Source: an uncultured Erysipelotrichaceae bacterium | GTDB taxonomy: Bacteria; Bacillota_I; Bacilli_A; RF39; UBA660 | Direction of reading: 5' to 3' | NCBI GenBank assembly: GCA_902783435.1 | Contig: CACZQV010000025.1 | Location: forward strand, 1-15,743 | Length of the DNA stretch: 15,743 bases | Shown here: piece by piece, positions 6,754 to 13,748 of the stretch | Layout: every line of letters starts with the position of its first letter | How positions within the stretch are numbered: the first letter of the stretch is position 1 | Notes under the pieces: model-generated | Databases searched by the model: none | What the model saw: the letters and a program-made list of their open reading frames with translations, nothing else | What the model was told of the DNA's origin: nothing | Made by a program: the position numbers and the translations under genes

Positions 6754-8718
6754 ATGAATTTGTTTTTTGATGAAGACTCTCAAAAATTGATTATAAATGC
6801 AAAAAAAGAAATGTATCAATTAAATCATCCTTATGTAGGAAGTGAGCATTTACTTTTAGCTATATTAAATAATACTGATTTAGAGGTTACTAAGATATTA
6901 AATAGTTATGGTATTAATTATGCTAACTTCAAAGAAGAATTAGTTAGTGTAGTAGGTATTGGTAGTAAAGGTAATAATTGGTTTTTATTTACACCGTTAT
7001 TGAAAAGAATAATTAATAACGCTACTTATTATTCTAAAGAAAAGGAAAAAGTAGTTACTCCATATCATTTGTTAGTTTCTATACTACAGGAAGGTGATGG
7101 TGTGGCTAATAGAATATTAATGAGTATGAATATAGATTTAAATATGTTGTATGATAAGTTTTTATCCACAAATATTGTTAGTAAAAATAAAACAACTCCT
7201 ATATTAGATGAATTAGGTATAAATATGAATAAAGCGAGTTTAGAAGGTAAATATGATCCTGTTATAGGTAGAGATTTACAAATAAATCAGGTTATAGAAG
7301 TTTTACTTTGTAAAAACAAGAATAATCCCTTACTTATAGGTGAAGCTGGGGTAGGCAAAACAGCTATTGTAGAGGAACTTGCTAGAAAGATTACTTTGGG
7401 GGATGTTCCTTATAAGTTAAAAGGTAAAATCATTTATAGTATATCTATGTCCTCTTTAGTTGCTGGTACTAAGTATAGAGGAGAATTTGAAGAAAAACTT
7501 AATAATTTAATAAGTGAAGTAATTAATTCAAAAAATATTATTTTATTTATAGATGAAATTCATACATTGATGGGTGCAGGAGGTGCTGAGGGTGCAATAG
7601 ATGCATCGAATATTTTAAAACCATATTTAGCACGAGGAGATATTCATTTAATAGGTGCTACTACTATGGATGAATATAATAAGTATATTATTAATGATAA
7701 AGCAATGGATAGAAGATTTAAAACTATTATTGTAAGTGAAGCTGATAATGAAATGATTAAGAATATTCTATTAGAATTAAAACCAATATATGAGAAATAT
7801 CATAATGTAGAAATTGGTAGGAAAGAATTGTTTAAAATATTAGAAATTTCTAATACTTGTGTATTTACAGGAAAACAACCGGATAAGGCTATAGATTTAT
7901 TGGATGAGGTCTGTTCCTATGTATTACTTCATAAAAATGGTTTTAATAATATGTTTATTAAATATGAAAGAGATATAAAAGAATTAGAAACTAAGAAGAA
8001 TAGAGAAATAATTAAACATAATTTTAAAGATGCTTTAATGTATAAGGATAAAGAAATGAAACTTAGAAGTGAATATAATAATAAGTTATTCAGTAATAAT
8101 ATAGTTAGTAGTATTAAAATATCTATAGAAGATGTGTATTCTGTTATATATGATAAATATCAAATACCTTTAAATATTAATGTTGGTGAATTAAAAAACT
8201 TATCTAATCAAGATAAAATTATTGAAAAGTTAGTAAATTCATTAAAAAAATATGATTTTATTAAAAATACTCATCCTTTGATTTATCGTTTTGTTTGTAA
8301 AAGTGGGATTGGAAAAACATTTTTGATAGATAAGATAGTTAAAAATATTTATAGTAAGCAAAACTACATTTATATAAATATGAATGATTATAATAGTGAA
8401 TCTTCTTTATCTAAACTAATTGGTAATACACATTTATATGGAGAATATGATAATAAGTGTATTATTAATAGTATAAAGAGTCATCCATTTTCTATTATTG
8501 TGTTAGATAATATGAATAATGAAAAATCATATGTATCTAGATTTTTATTAGATTCTTTTGATAAAGGGTATATTATTAATTCATGTAATGATAAGATTAA
8601 TCTTACTAAATGTATTATTTTTATTATTAGTACTAGGAATAGTAATATAGGTTTTATTAATATTGATAGTGTTTCAAATAATACTTATGTTTTTGATGAT
8701 ATAATCTTTAATAAATAA
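6754..8718 (+). CDS. ClpC-like AAA+ unfoldase with degenerate, truncated second ATPase domain
   Basis: At 654 residues it is much shorter than typical ClpC (about 810). Domains in order: Clp N-domain repeats (about 1-140, [12 protein letters not shown] type); D1 with Walker A GEAGVGKT (196-203), Walker B ILFIDE (263-268), sensor GATT (301-304) and arginines DRRF (319-322); a short ClpC-type middle helix pair (about 402-445) with UVR-like spacing; then D2. D2 aligns by eye with ClpC, but Walker A reads CKSGIGKT, lacking the first glycine. Walker B reads IIVLDN, with Asn replacing the catalytic Glu. The chain ends about where the ClpP-docking VGF loop should be, so the arginine finger, sensor 2 and small subdomain are missing. 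There is no frameshift, and the cysS promoter follows at once. It may unfold substrates or act as a scaffold without normal ClpP partnership; that is inference. Confidence 0.88.
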   Translation: MNLFFDEDSQKLIINAKKEMYQLNHPYVGSEHLLLAILNNTDLEVTKILNSYGINYANFKEELVSVVGIGSKGNNWFLFTPLLKRIINNATYYSKEKEKVVTPYHLLVSILQEGDGVANRILMSMNIDLNMLYDKFLSTNIVSKNKTTPILDELGINMNKASLEGKYDPVIGRDLQINQVIEVLLCKNKNNPLLIGEAGVGKTAIVEELARKITLGDVPYKLKGKIIYSISMSSLVAGTKYRGEFEEKLNNLISEVINSKNIILFIDEIHTLMGAGGAEGAIDASNILKPYLARGDIHLIGATTMDEYNKYIINDKAMDRRFKTIIVSEADNEMIKNILLELKPIYEKYHNVEIGRKELFKILEISNTCVFTGKQPDKAIDLLDEVCSYVLLHKNGFNNMFIKYERDIKELETKKNREIIKHNFKDALMYKDKEMKLRSEYNNKLFSNNIVSSIKISIEDVYSVIYDKYQIPLNINVGELKNLSNQDKIIEKLVNSLKKYDFIKNTHPLIYRFVCKSGIGKTFLIDKIVKNIYSKQNYIYINMNDYNSESSLSKLIGNTHLYGEYDNKCIINSIKSHPFSIIVLDNMNNEKSYVSRFLLDSFDKGYIINSCNDKINLTKCIIFIISTRNSNIGFINIDSVSNNTYVFDDIIFNK

Positions 8719-8741
8719 ATATATATTTTTATTTAGATGTT

Positions 8742-8750
8742 TGTTATAAT
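8742..8750 (+). promoter_or_regulatory. Extended -10 promoter of cysS
   Basis: TGTTATAAT (8742-8750) is an extended -10 without a good -35. The transcript would start near 8757, downstream of the ATG at 8737. That rules out the longer reading of cysS. Confidence 0.6.
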
Positions 8751-8769
8751 AAGGGCGGTAGGTGATTTT

Positions 8770-10167
8770 ATGAAAATATATAATACATTAACAAGAAAAA
8801 TTGAAGAATTTATTCCAAGAGAAGAAAACAAGGTAAAATTATATACTTGTGGACCTACTGTATATCATTATGCTCATATTGGTAATATTAGAAATTATAT
8901 AGGACATGATATTTTTGATAAGACATTAAGATATCTAGGATATGATGTAACTAGAGCTATGAATATTACTGATGTAGGACATTTAACTAGTGATAGTGAT
9001 TCTGGTGAAGATAAGATGGAAGTAGCTAGAAAAAGAGAAGGTAAAACTTCTATGGAAATAGCAAAGTTTTATACAGAGGCATTCTTCAATGATTTTGCTA
9101 AGGTGAACTGTAAAATGCCTGAGATTGTTTCGCCAGCTACTGAAAATATAGAAATGTATATAAAAATAATTACTAAATTATTGGAAGATGGTTATGCATA
9201 TGAATCAGGTGGTAATGTTTATTTTGATATTAGTAAATTAGAAAACTATTATGTCTTAACTAATAATCAAGAAGATGATTTAGTAGTAGGTGCTAGAGAA
9301 AGTGTTGAAGAAGACTCTAATAAGAGAAATCAAGCAGATTTTGCTTTATGGTTTACTACTAGTAAATTTGAAAATCATGAGCTTACTTGGGATTCTCCAT
9401 GGGGAGTAGGATATCCTGGATGGCATATTGAATGCTCTGGTATATCTATAAAATACTTGGGAGAATACTTAGATGTTCATGGTGGAGGAGTAGATAATAT
9501 ATTCCCACATCATACTAATGAAATTGCACAAAGTGAATCTTATTTAGGACATAAATGGTGTAATTATTGGTTTCATAATGAACATTTACTAGATGAAACT
9601 GGTAAAATGAGTAAATCTAAGGGAGAATTTTTAACTGTATCATTATTAGAAGAGAAAGGTTATGATCCATTAGGATTTAGATTTATGTGTTTAAATTCTC
9701 ATTATAGAAAACAATTGGTATTTTCTTATGATGCTTTAGATCAAGCTTCTTCTACATTACAAAAATTAAAGAAGAAAATAGCTAGTTTAAGTACAGATGG
9801 AGAAATTGATACTGAAAAGTTTGATTTATATAAGAATAAATTTATCGAAGAAATCAGTAATGATTTAAATACTTCTAATGCGTTAACTGTTATGTATAAT
9901 TTATTAAAAGATACTGAGGTTAATGATATAACTAAGAGAAGTTTAATAGAAGATTTTGATAAGGTATTCTCATTAGATTTATTAAAAGAGGAATCTATTG
10001 ATATAGATAGTGATTTAGAAGAATATATTAATACTAAGATAGCAGAAAGAGTTGAAGCTAAGAAGAATAAAGATTTTGCTAAAGCTGATGCTATACGTGA
10101 TGAGTTATTATCTAAAGGTGTTAAATTGATTGATTCTAGAGAAGGAACTACATATGAACTAATATAG
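8770..10167 (+). CDS. cysS: Cysteinyl-tRNA synthetase, class I
   Basis: Charges tRNA-Cys. The 465-residue protein begins MKIYNTLTRKIEEF, as the family does. The in-frame ATG 33 bases upstream would add residues encoded by the promoter, so it is rejected; TAGGTGA just before 8770 is the ribosome site. Zinc ligands are visible at Cys27 (YTCGPT), Cys222 (HIECSG) and the FPHHTNE segment (His247/248, Glu251). The ATP signature HIGN is at 36-39 and KMSKS at 279-283. The C-terminal helical bundle and the ASTR-type KADAIRDEL segment are present. It is followed by mrnC and rlmB as in Bacillus, but the upstream gltX-cysE part of that cluster is missing here. The final codons form the 5' arm of a terminator. 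Confidence 0.97.
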   Translation: MKIYNTLTRKIEEFIPREENKVKLYTCGPTVYHYAHIGNIRNYIGHDIFDKTLRYLGYDVTRAMNITDVGHLTSDSDSGEDKMEVARKREGKTSMEIAKFYTEAFFNDFAKVNCKMPEIVSPATENIEMYIKIITKLLEDGYAYESGGNVYFDISKLENYYVLTNNQEDDLVVGARESVEEDSNKRNQADFALWFTTSKFENHELTWDSPWGVGYPGWHIECSGISIKYLGEYLDVHGGGVDNIFPHHTNEIAQSESYLGHKWCNYWFHNEHLLDETGKMSKSKGEFLTVSLLEEKGYDPLGFRFMCLNSHYRKQLVFSYDALDQASSTLQKLKKKIASLSTDGEIDTEKFDLYKNKFIEEISNDLNTSNALTVMYNLLKDTEVNDITKRSLIEDFDKVFSLDLLKEESIDIDSDLEEYINTKIAERVEAKKNKDFAKADAIRDELLSKGVKLIDSREGTTYELI

Positions 10168-10178
10168 TTCCTTTTTTT
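10142..10178 (+). terminator. Intrinsic terminator overlapping the cysS stop
   Basis: AAGGAACTA (10142-10150, coding) pairs perfectly with TAGTTCCTT (10165-10173), whose first three bases are the cysS stop codon. The T-tract runs 10172-10178 and runs directly into the mrnC promoter. Confidence 0.82.
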
Positions 10179-10179
10179 G

Positions 10180-10188
10180 TGTTATAAT
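10180..10188 (+). promoter_or_regulatory. Extended -10 promoter of mrnC
   Basis: TGTTATAAT (10180-10188), identical to the cysS extended -10. It is followed by a similar GGTGATTTTATG start region. No convincing -35 is seen; its place is taken by the terminator. Confidence 0.6.
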
Positions 10189-10203
10189 GAAGTTGGTGAT
10201 TTT

Positions 10204-10575
10204 ATGAACTTATTAGAAGTTAATGTATTAGTACTTGCATATATGGGAGATACTGTATATGAAGATTATGTCAGAGAGTATTTAATTAATAAAGGTATAG
10301 GTAATGTTAATGATTTACAAACTGAGTCATTAAAGTATGTTAGTGCGGTAGCACAAGCTAAATATATACAAGAATTAATTGATAATGATAAGTTATCTAA
10401 TTCTGAGTTAGATATAGTAAAAAGGGCTAGAAATTATAAGACTACTTCTCATCCTAAAAGTTGTGATATAGTTACTTATAAATATGCAACTGGATTAGAA
10501 GCTTTAATTGGATATTTATATTTAGATAATAATAAGGAAAGGATAGATGAAATAATGAATTTCATCTTAAAATAG
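10204..10575 (+). CDS. mrnC: Mini-ribonuclease III (MrnC)
   Basis: RNase III-type endonuclease without a dsRNA-binding domain. In Bacillus it matures the ends of 23S rRNA. The 123-residue protein has LAYMGDTVYEDYVREYL (near the N-terminus, with acidic metal ligands in GDTVYE) and the C-terminal YKYATGLEALIGYLYL segment with the second acidic residue, plus RARNYKTTSHPKS between them. I chose ATG 10204, since the upstream in-frame ATG 10177 would start inside the T-tract/promoter, before the transcript begins. GGTGA lies just before 10204. It lies between cysS and rlmB, the classic location, and acts on the same rRNA as RlmB. Confidence 0.95.
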   Translation: MNLLEVNVLVLAYMGDTVYEDYVREYLINKGIGNVNDLQTESLKYVSAVAQAKYIQELIDNDKLSNSELDIVKRARNYKTTSHPKSCDIVTYKYATGLEALIGYLYLDNNKERIDEIMNFILK

Positions 10576-10579
10576 TATT

Positions 10580-11272
10580 ATGTTAGTATATGGAAGAAAT
10601 GTTGCAAAAGATTTAATTAGAAAAAATGAAAAAATTAAAAAAATAATAATTCAAGATAATTTTGATGATAAAGAGTTAATTTCCCTTATAGAAAAATCAA
10701 AATTCAATGTACAAATTAAGTCAAAACGTGAAATTGATGATTTGTGTCCTGGAGTTAATCAAGGTATAATACTAGATATTCCGGATTATCAATATAAAAA
10801 TTTAGGGGATGTATTAGATCAAGAAATATTAGTTTTATTAGATCATTTAGAAGATCCTCATAATTTGGGAGCTATTATTAGAACTTGTGAAGCTGCGGGT
10901 ATTAAAACAGTTATTATTCCTAAAGATAGACAAGTACAAGTTAATGCTACAGTAATGAAGACTAGTGTAGGTACTTTAAATAATGTTGATGTAGTATCTG
11001 TTTCTAATTTAAATAATACTATTAAAACGTTAAAAGATAATGGTTATTGGATAGTAGGTACTTCACTAGAGAATAGTCAAGATTATAGAGAAGTAGATTA
11101 TAGTGGAAAAATAGCTTTAATAATAGGAAATGAAGGTAGAGGTATTAGTGATTTAGTAGCTAAGAATTGTGATTTTTTAGTTAAAATTCCTATGTATGGT
11201 GAAACTAATAGTTTAAATGCATCTGTAGCTGCAGGTATTATGATTTATGAGATAATTCGAAATAGAAAGTAG
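10580..11272 (+). CDS. rlmB: 23S rRNA 2'-O-ribose methyltransferase, RlmB/TrmH family
   Basis: SPOUT-class methyltransferase that transfers a methyl group from S-adenosylmethionine to a ribose 2'-OH in 23S rRNA. The 230-residue protein opens MLVYGRNVAKDLI, the small RNA-binding domain typical of RlmB (about 1-70). The catalytic knot follows, with motif 1 HNLGAIIRTCEAAG, motif 2 ALIIGNEGRGIS, and motif 3 PMYGETNSLNASVAAGIMIYE near the end. The start lies 4 bases after the mrnC stop, and no Shine-Dalgarno is visible (upstream bases are TTAAAATAGTATT). Translation probably depends on reinitiation from mrnC. The exact target ribose cannot be fixed by eye; TrmH-family tRNA enzymes are the alternative, made less likely by the N-terminal domain. 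Confidence 0.9.
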   Translation: MLVYGRNVAKDLIRKNEKIKKIIIQDNFDDKELISLIEKSKFNVQIKSKREIDDLCPGVNQGIILDIPDYQYKNLGDVLDQEILVLLDHLEDPHNLGAIIRTCEAAGIKTVIIPKDRQVQVNATVMKTSVGTLNNVDVVSVSNLNNTIKTLKDNGYWIVGTSLENSQDYREVDYSGKIALIIGNEGRGISDLVAKNCDFLVKIPMYGETNSLNASVAAGIMIYEIIRNRK

Positions 11273-11277
11273 GTTCA

Positions 11278-11868
11278 ATGAAATATAAAGATTATAATGA
11301 TTATGAACTTCTTTATATGGTTAGAGAAAATGATGATTTATCAAGAGATTTATTATTAAAAAAGTATAGTCCAATAATTAATAAGATAGCATTAGACTTT
11401 TTTAATAATTATAAAAATTACGGATATGAATATGATGATTTTTATCAAGAAGCTATGTTGGCATTTAATAATGCAGTAGTTTCATATAATGAGAATAAAA
11501 ATACTTTGTTTTATACTTTTGTAGTTGTATGTATAAAAAGAGCACTTTTATCTTTTACTAGGAATATTTCTAGTAAAAACGCTAATTATAATTTGTTTGT
11601 GGAACTTAATGATTCTGATTTAATAGATGAAAAGAGTAATATAGAAGATATATTTAAAGATAAGGAAATACAAGATATATGTATGGAAATAATATATAAT
11701 CCAGATTTATCAATTAAAGACACTTCTATACTAGAACTTAGAATGAATGGTTTTACTTGGAAGGAAATTAGTATATTACTTGATAGTTCTAATAGTTCTA
11801 TTCAATTTAGATTTAGAAAAATGAAAAATGAATTATTAAAATATTTGAGTATTTATGAGTGTAAATAG
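11278..11868 (+). CDS. SigH-like RNA polymerase sigma factor
   Basis: A 196-residue two-domain sigma factor. Region 2 spans about 8-98, with YDDFYQEAMLAFNNAVVSY (core-binding and -10 recognition helices) and FYTFVVVCIKRALLSF. Region 4 spans about 145-190, with the helix-turn-helix ILELRMNGFTWKEISILLD. Region 3 is missing, as in SigH and ECF factors. Its place, right after rlmB and before secE, matches sigH of Bacillus, though yacP and rpmG are absent. Which regulon it drives is unknown; sporulation or competence control is only an analogy. The start has a poor ribosome site (AGTAGGTT overlapping the rlmB stop), so expression is probably coupled to rlmB. The sequence is very rich in Asn, Asp and Ile and looks fast-evolving. 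Confidence 0.85.
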   Translation: MKYKDYNDYELLYMVRENDDLSRDLLLKKYSPIINKIALDFFNNYKNYGYEYDDFYQEAMLAFNNAVVSYNENKNTLFYTFVVVCIKRALLSFTRNISSKNANYNLFVELNDSDLIDEKSNIEDIFKDKEIQDICMEIIYNPDLSIKDTSILELRMNGFTWKEISILLDSSNSSIQFRFRKMKNELLKYLSIYECK

Positions 11869-11892
11869 GCAATTTTAAATTGTCTTTTTTTT
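11867..11892 (+). terminator. Intrinsic terminator overlapping the sigma factor stop
   Basis: AGGCAAT (11867-11873) pairs with ATTGTCT (11879-11885) with one G-U pair, and a T-tract runs to 11892. The 5' arm begins with the last two bases of the TAG stop. Confidence 0.75.
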
Positions 11893-11908
11893 GTTTTTGT
11901 TGTAATAT
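11880..11908 (+). promoter_or_regulatory. Tentative promoter for the kinase-like gene
   Basis: TTGTCT (11880-11885, inside the terminator 3' arm), 17-base spacer, TAATAT (11903-11908). Other combinations are possible in this T-rich stretch. Confidence 0.35.
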
Positions 11909-11932
11909 TATTTTAGGATAGGGTGTGATTTT

Positions 11933-12631
11933 GTGGAAGATGTTGTTTCTGTTAAAAAAACAAATAATGAATCTGCTACATTAGAACAATGGGTACAAGC
12001 TCATTATTCTGAAGAAGAATTACGCTCAATTTTTCTTAATATGGATAGGGCTTTAAAGTATATTCATGATCATGGATATTGCATTGAAGTATTTTATCCA
12101 ACTGAAATAAAAGTGTTAAATAATGAGACTGATCATATTCAGTTTAATAAATTAGTTGAATTATCTAGTGATCCGGATATTAGAAGAGAAATGATAAGGG
12201 AAGATATATTTAATTCTAGTTTGATTCAAGTTGGTATATATTCTAAGAGTTTAAAATATTTAAATCCTGAATTTTTAAAAGAAAATTTTGATGATTTTTC
12301 TCAATTTATTCCTCAAGATGATATACCTTATTATAGAGGAGTAATTCAAAGAGGAGCTTCTGTGTACTTTTGTGAATTTGCTTTAGAAAAAAGAAAAAGA
12401 GATTTAGAGGCATTAGAAAAAGAACTTGGAGAAAATGGTGGAAAAGAATTAATAAAAGTACCTGATAATGAAGATATTACAAATAATAAAATAAATGATC
12501 AAATATATAGACAAATAAATGGTATGAGAGATGCAGCTTTTGTTAATTTATTATTGATTCCTACAATAATATTAGGTGTTTTATTAGTTTTTGGAATAGT
12601 ATCGTGGTTAATTAGTTATTTTTCAATGTAA
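11933..12631 (+). CDS. Unrecognised tail-anchored protein with protein-kinase C-lobe-like segment
   Basis: I do not recognise this 232-residue family with confidence. It starts at a GTG (11933) behind a GGGTGTGA site. Residues 16-62 (TLEQWVQAHYSEEELRSIF, then ALKYIHDHGY, then YPTEIKVL) follow the pattern of kinase helices D and E and the catalytic loop. In active kinases this reads about ALxYLHxxGIxHRDxKPxNIxL. Here HRD is replaced by Ile-Glu-Val, Asn of the loop by Glu, and the DFG position looks like FNK (71-73). The glycine-rich N-lobe is absent. A charged helix, possibly coiled coil (152-167), leads to a disordered acidic linker and one membrane helix near the C-terminus (about 203-227), so most of the protein should face the cytosol. 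It lies between the sigma factor and secE, each with its own signals. Pseudokinase-like scaffold is a guess; an unrelated helical protein is possible. Confidence 0.8.
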   Translation: MEDVVSVKKTNNESATLEQWVQAHYSEEELRSIFLNMDRALKYIHDHGYCIEVFYPTEIKVLNNETDHIQFNKLVELSSDPDIRREMIREDIFNSSLIQVGIYSKSLKYLNPEFLKENFDDFSQFIPQDDIPYYRGVIQRGASVYFCEFALEKRKRDLEALEKELGENGGKELIKVPDNEDITNNKINDQIYRQINGMRDAAFVNLLLIPTIILGVLLVFGIVSWLISYFSM

Positions 12632-12634
12632 TTA

Positions 12635-12663
12635 TTGACATTTCGAGGTGTTTATGGTATTTT
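12635..12663 (+). promoter_or_regulatory. Probable promoter of secE-nusG
   Basis: TTGACA (12635-12640), 17-base spacer, TATTTT (12658-12663). It begins just after the stop codon of the preceding gene and lies upstream of the hairpin at 12672. Confidence 0.55.
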
Positions 12664-12671
12664 ATATTCGT

Positions 12672-12696
12672 AAGCACTTGGAAGTGTTTTTATTTT
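12672..12696 (+). terminator. Hairpin plus T-tract between the kinase-like gene and secE
   Basis: AAGCACT (12672-12678), loop TGGA, AGTGTTT (12683-12689) with one G-U pair, then a T-rich tail to 12696. It could end the upstream gene. If transcription starts at the promoter just before it, it could act as an attenuator for secE. Confidence 0.65.
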
Positions 12697-12724
12697 GAAA
12701 AAAAATAAGGAATGGTGAAATTAT

Positions 12725-13042
12725 ATGGCTGAGGTTCGTAAAAAGGTTCTTGAAGACAAATATAATACTGCTAGTATTAAAAAGTCTACAAAGAAAAAAG
12801 AAGTAAAAAAGGATAATGTTAAAGCTGTAAAGAAAGAAACTAAGAGTACAGAAAAAAAAGGACTATGGACAAGTTTCCGTATATTCTGTCATGGAGTAGC
12901 AAGTGAATTTAAGAAAGTTCATTGGCCTACAAAAGCAAATATGGTTAAGTATTCAATAGCAACTATTATATTTGTATTATTTTTTGGGTTATTCTTTTAT
13001 GCTATAGATGTAATTTTTGCATTAATTCAATCATTATTTTAA
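12725..13042 (+). CDS. secE: Preprotein translocase subunit SecE
   Basis: Essential small subunit of the SecYEG channel. The C-terminal half is typical: amphipathic EFKKVHWPTKANMVKYS (about 62-78), then one membrane helix (about 78-101). The N-terminal ~45 residues are an added Lys-rich, low-complexity tail (KKSTKKKEVKKD and similar), longer than the minimal 60-residue SecE of many Firmicutes and probably disordered in the cytosol. The nearest ribosome site is weak: TGGTGA sits 6 bases before ATG 12725, and TAAGGA lies further off. It is followed 14 bases later by nusG, the universal pair. Confidence 0.93.
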   Translation: MAEVRKKVLEDKYNTASIKKSTKKKEVKKDNVKAVKKETKSTEKKGLWTSFRIFCHGVASEFKKVHWPTKANMVKYSIATIIFVLFFGLFFYAIDVIFALIQSLF

Positions 13043-13056
13043 AAAGGAGTTAGATT

Positions 13057-13590
13057 ATGGATAAACAATGGTATGTAGTAAATACTTATTCTGGACATGA
13101 AAATAAAGTTAAAGAAAAACTTGAAATGAGAGCTGAATCTATGGATATGCAAGATTATATTCATAGGGTAGTTATTCCAGAAGAAAAAGTAGTAGAAGTA
13201 AAAGATGGTGTAACTAAGGAAAAAGTTAAGAAAATGTTTCCTGGTTATATATTAGTAGAAATGGTTATGACAGATGAAGCATGGTATGTTGTACGTAATA
13301 CTCCTGGGGTAACTGGATTTATAGGATCTTCTGGTAAAGGTGCAAAACCAACACCATTACAACCATATGAAGTAGATAAAATCTTAGGAAATATGGGTAT
13401 TAGTAGAATGGATGTTGATACTGAATTATCAGTAGGAGCTAAAGTAAAAATTATTGCTGGACCTTTCCAAGGAATGTATGGTACAGTAGACTCTGTAGAC
13501 TTACCAAATGGTAAAGTAATGTTACTTGTAGATTTATTTGGACAAGAAACTTCAGTAGAGGTAGAACTTTCTCAAATAGAAAATGCTTAA
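13057..13590 (+). CDS. nusG: Transcription elongation/antitermination factor NusG
   Basis: Binds RNA polymerase and affects pausing and termination. At 177 residues it has the usual length. The NGN domain starts WYVVNTYSGHENKVKEKLEM and includes MFPGYILVEM and the VRNTPGVTGFIG segment. The C-terminal KOW domain carries AKVKIIAGPFQGMYGTV (about 129-145). A strong AAGGAG site precedes ATG 13057. It is presumably cotranscribed with secE; no clear terminator separates it from the rplK promoter, although a 6-base inverted repeat AAATGC/GCATTT (13581-13604) spans its stop codon. Confidence 0.97.
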   Translation: MDKQWYVVNTYSGHENKVKEKLEMRAESMDMQDYIHRVVIPEEKVVEVKDGVTKEKVKKMFPGYILVEMVMTDEAWYVVRNTPGVTGFIGSSGKGAKPTPLQPYEVDKILGNMGISRMDVDTELSVGAKVKIIAGPFQGMYGTVDSVDLPNGKVMLLVDLFGQETSVEVELSQIENA

Positions 13591-13596
13591 TAATAC

Positions 13597-13625
13597 TTGC
13601 ATTTATAAAGTTTTTATGTTATTAT
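13597..13625 (+). promoter_or_regulatory. Promoter of rplK-rplA
   Basis: TTGCAT (13597-13602), 17-base spacer, TATTAT (13620-13625) with an extended TGT directly before the -10. The transcript start near 13632 would give a leader of about 117 bases before rplK. Confidence 0.65.
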
Positions 13626-13632
13626 TTAGGAG

Positions 13633-13740
13633 CTATATTTAATTTATTAATATAGATTTAGTGGGAAGCATGGTTTGCATTTATTAAAAGCGGGAATCAA
13701 GCTATTTGTACCACTCGCGAAAACTAAAAATTATAGGAGG
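13633..13740 (+). promoter_or_regulatory. Structured rplK leader, L1-type autoregulatory site
   Basis: A first hairpin CTATATT (13633-13639) / AATATAG (13649-13655) is followed by a long-range element. GTGG (13661-13664), internal bases GA, AGC (13667-13669) face GCT (13701-13703), seven bases ATTTGTA, CCAC (13711-13714). The ends GUGGGAAGC and UACCAC resemble the base of the L1 stalk in 23S rRNA (from memory, E. coli GUGGGAGGC and AAAUACCAC). L1 repression of the L11-L1 operon is established in other bacteria; binding here is inferred. The rplK ribosome site (AGGAGGTG) lies about 20 bases downstream. Confidence 0.65.
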
Positions 13741-13748
13741 TGTTTTTC

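Noticed and set aside
8713..8734. AAATAAA/TTTATTT inverted repeat after the clpC-like gene as a terminator
   Set aside because: Stem made only of A-T pairs and not followed by a T-tract; expected by chance in DNA this AT-rich.
12654..12698. Fourteen-codon ORF with a GAGGTG site, containing Arg-Lys-His as in the end of ribosomal protein L33, at the place where rpmG lies in Bacillus
   Set aside because: Only three residues agree with L33, no cysteine motif is present, and the bases are explained by the hairpin before secE and its promoter. A remnant of rpmG cannot be supported.
13581..13604. AAATGC/GCATTT inverted repeat spanning the nusG stop as a terminator
   Set aside because: Only 6 pairs with a 12-base loop and no adjoining T-run; it also overlaps the -35 of the rplK promoter. 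Kept only as a remark in the nusG entry.
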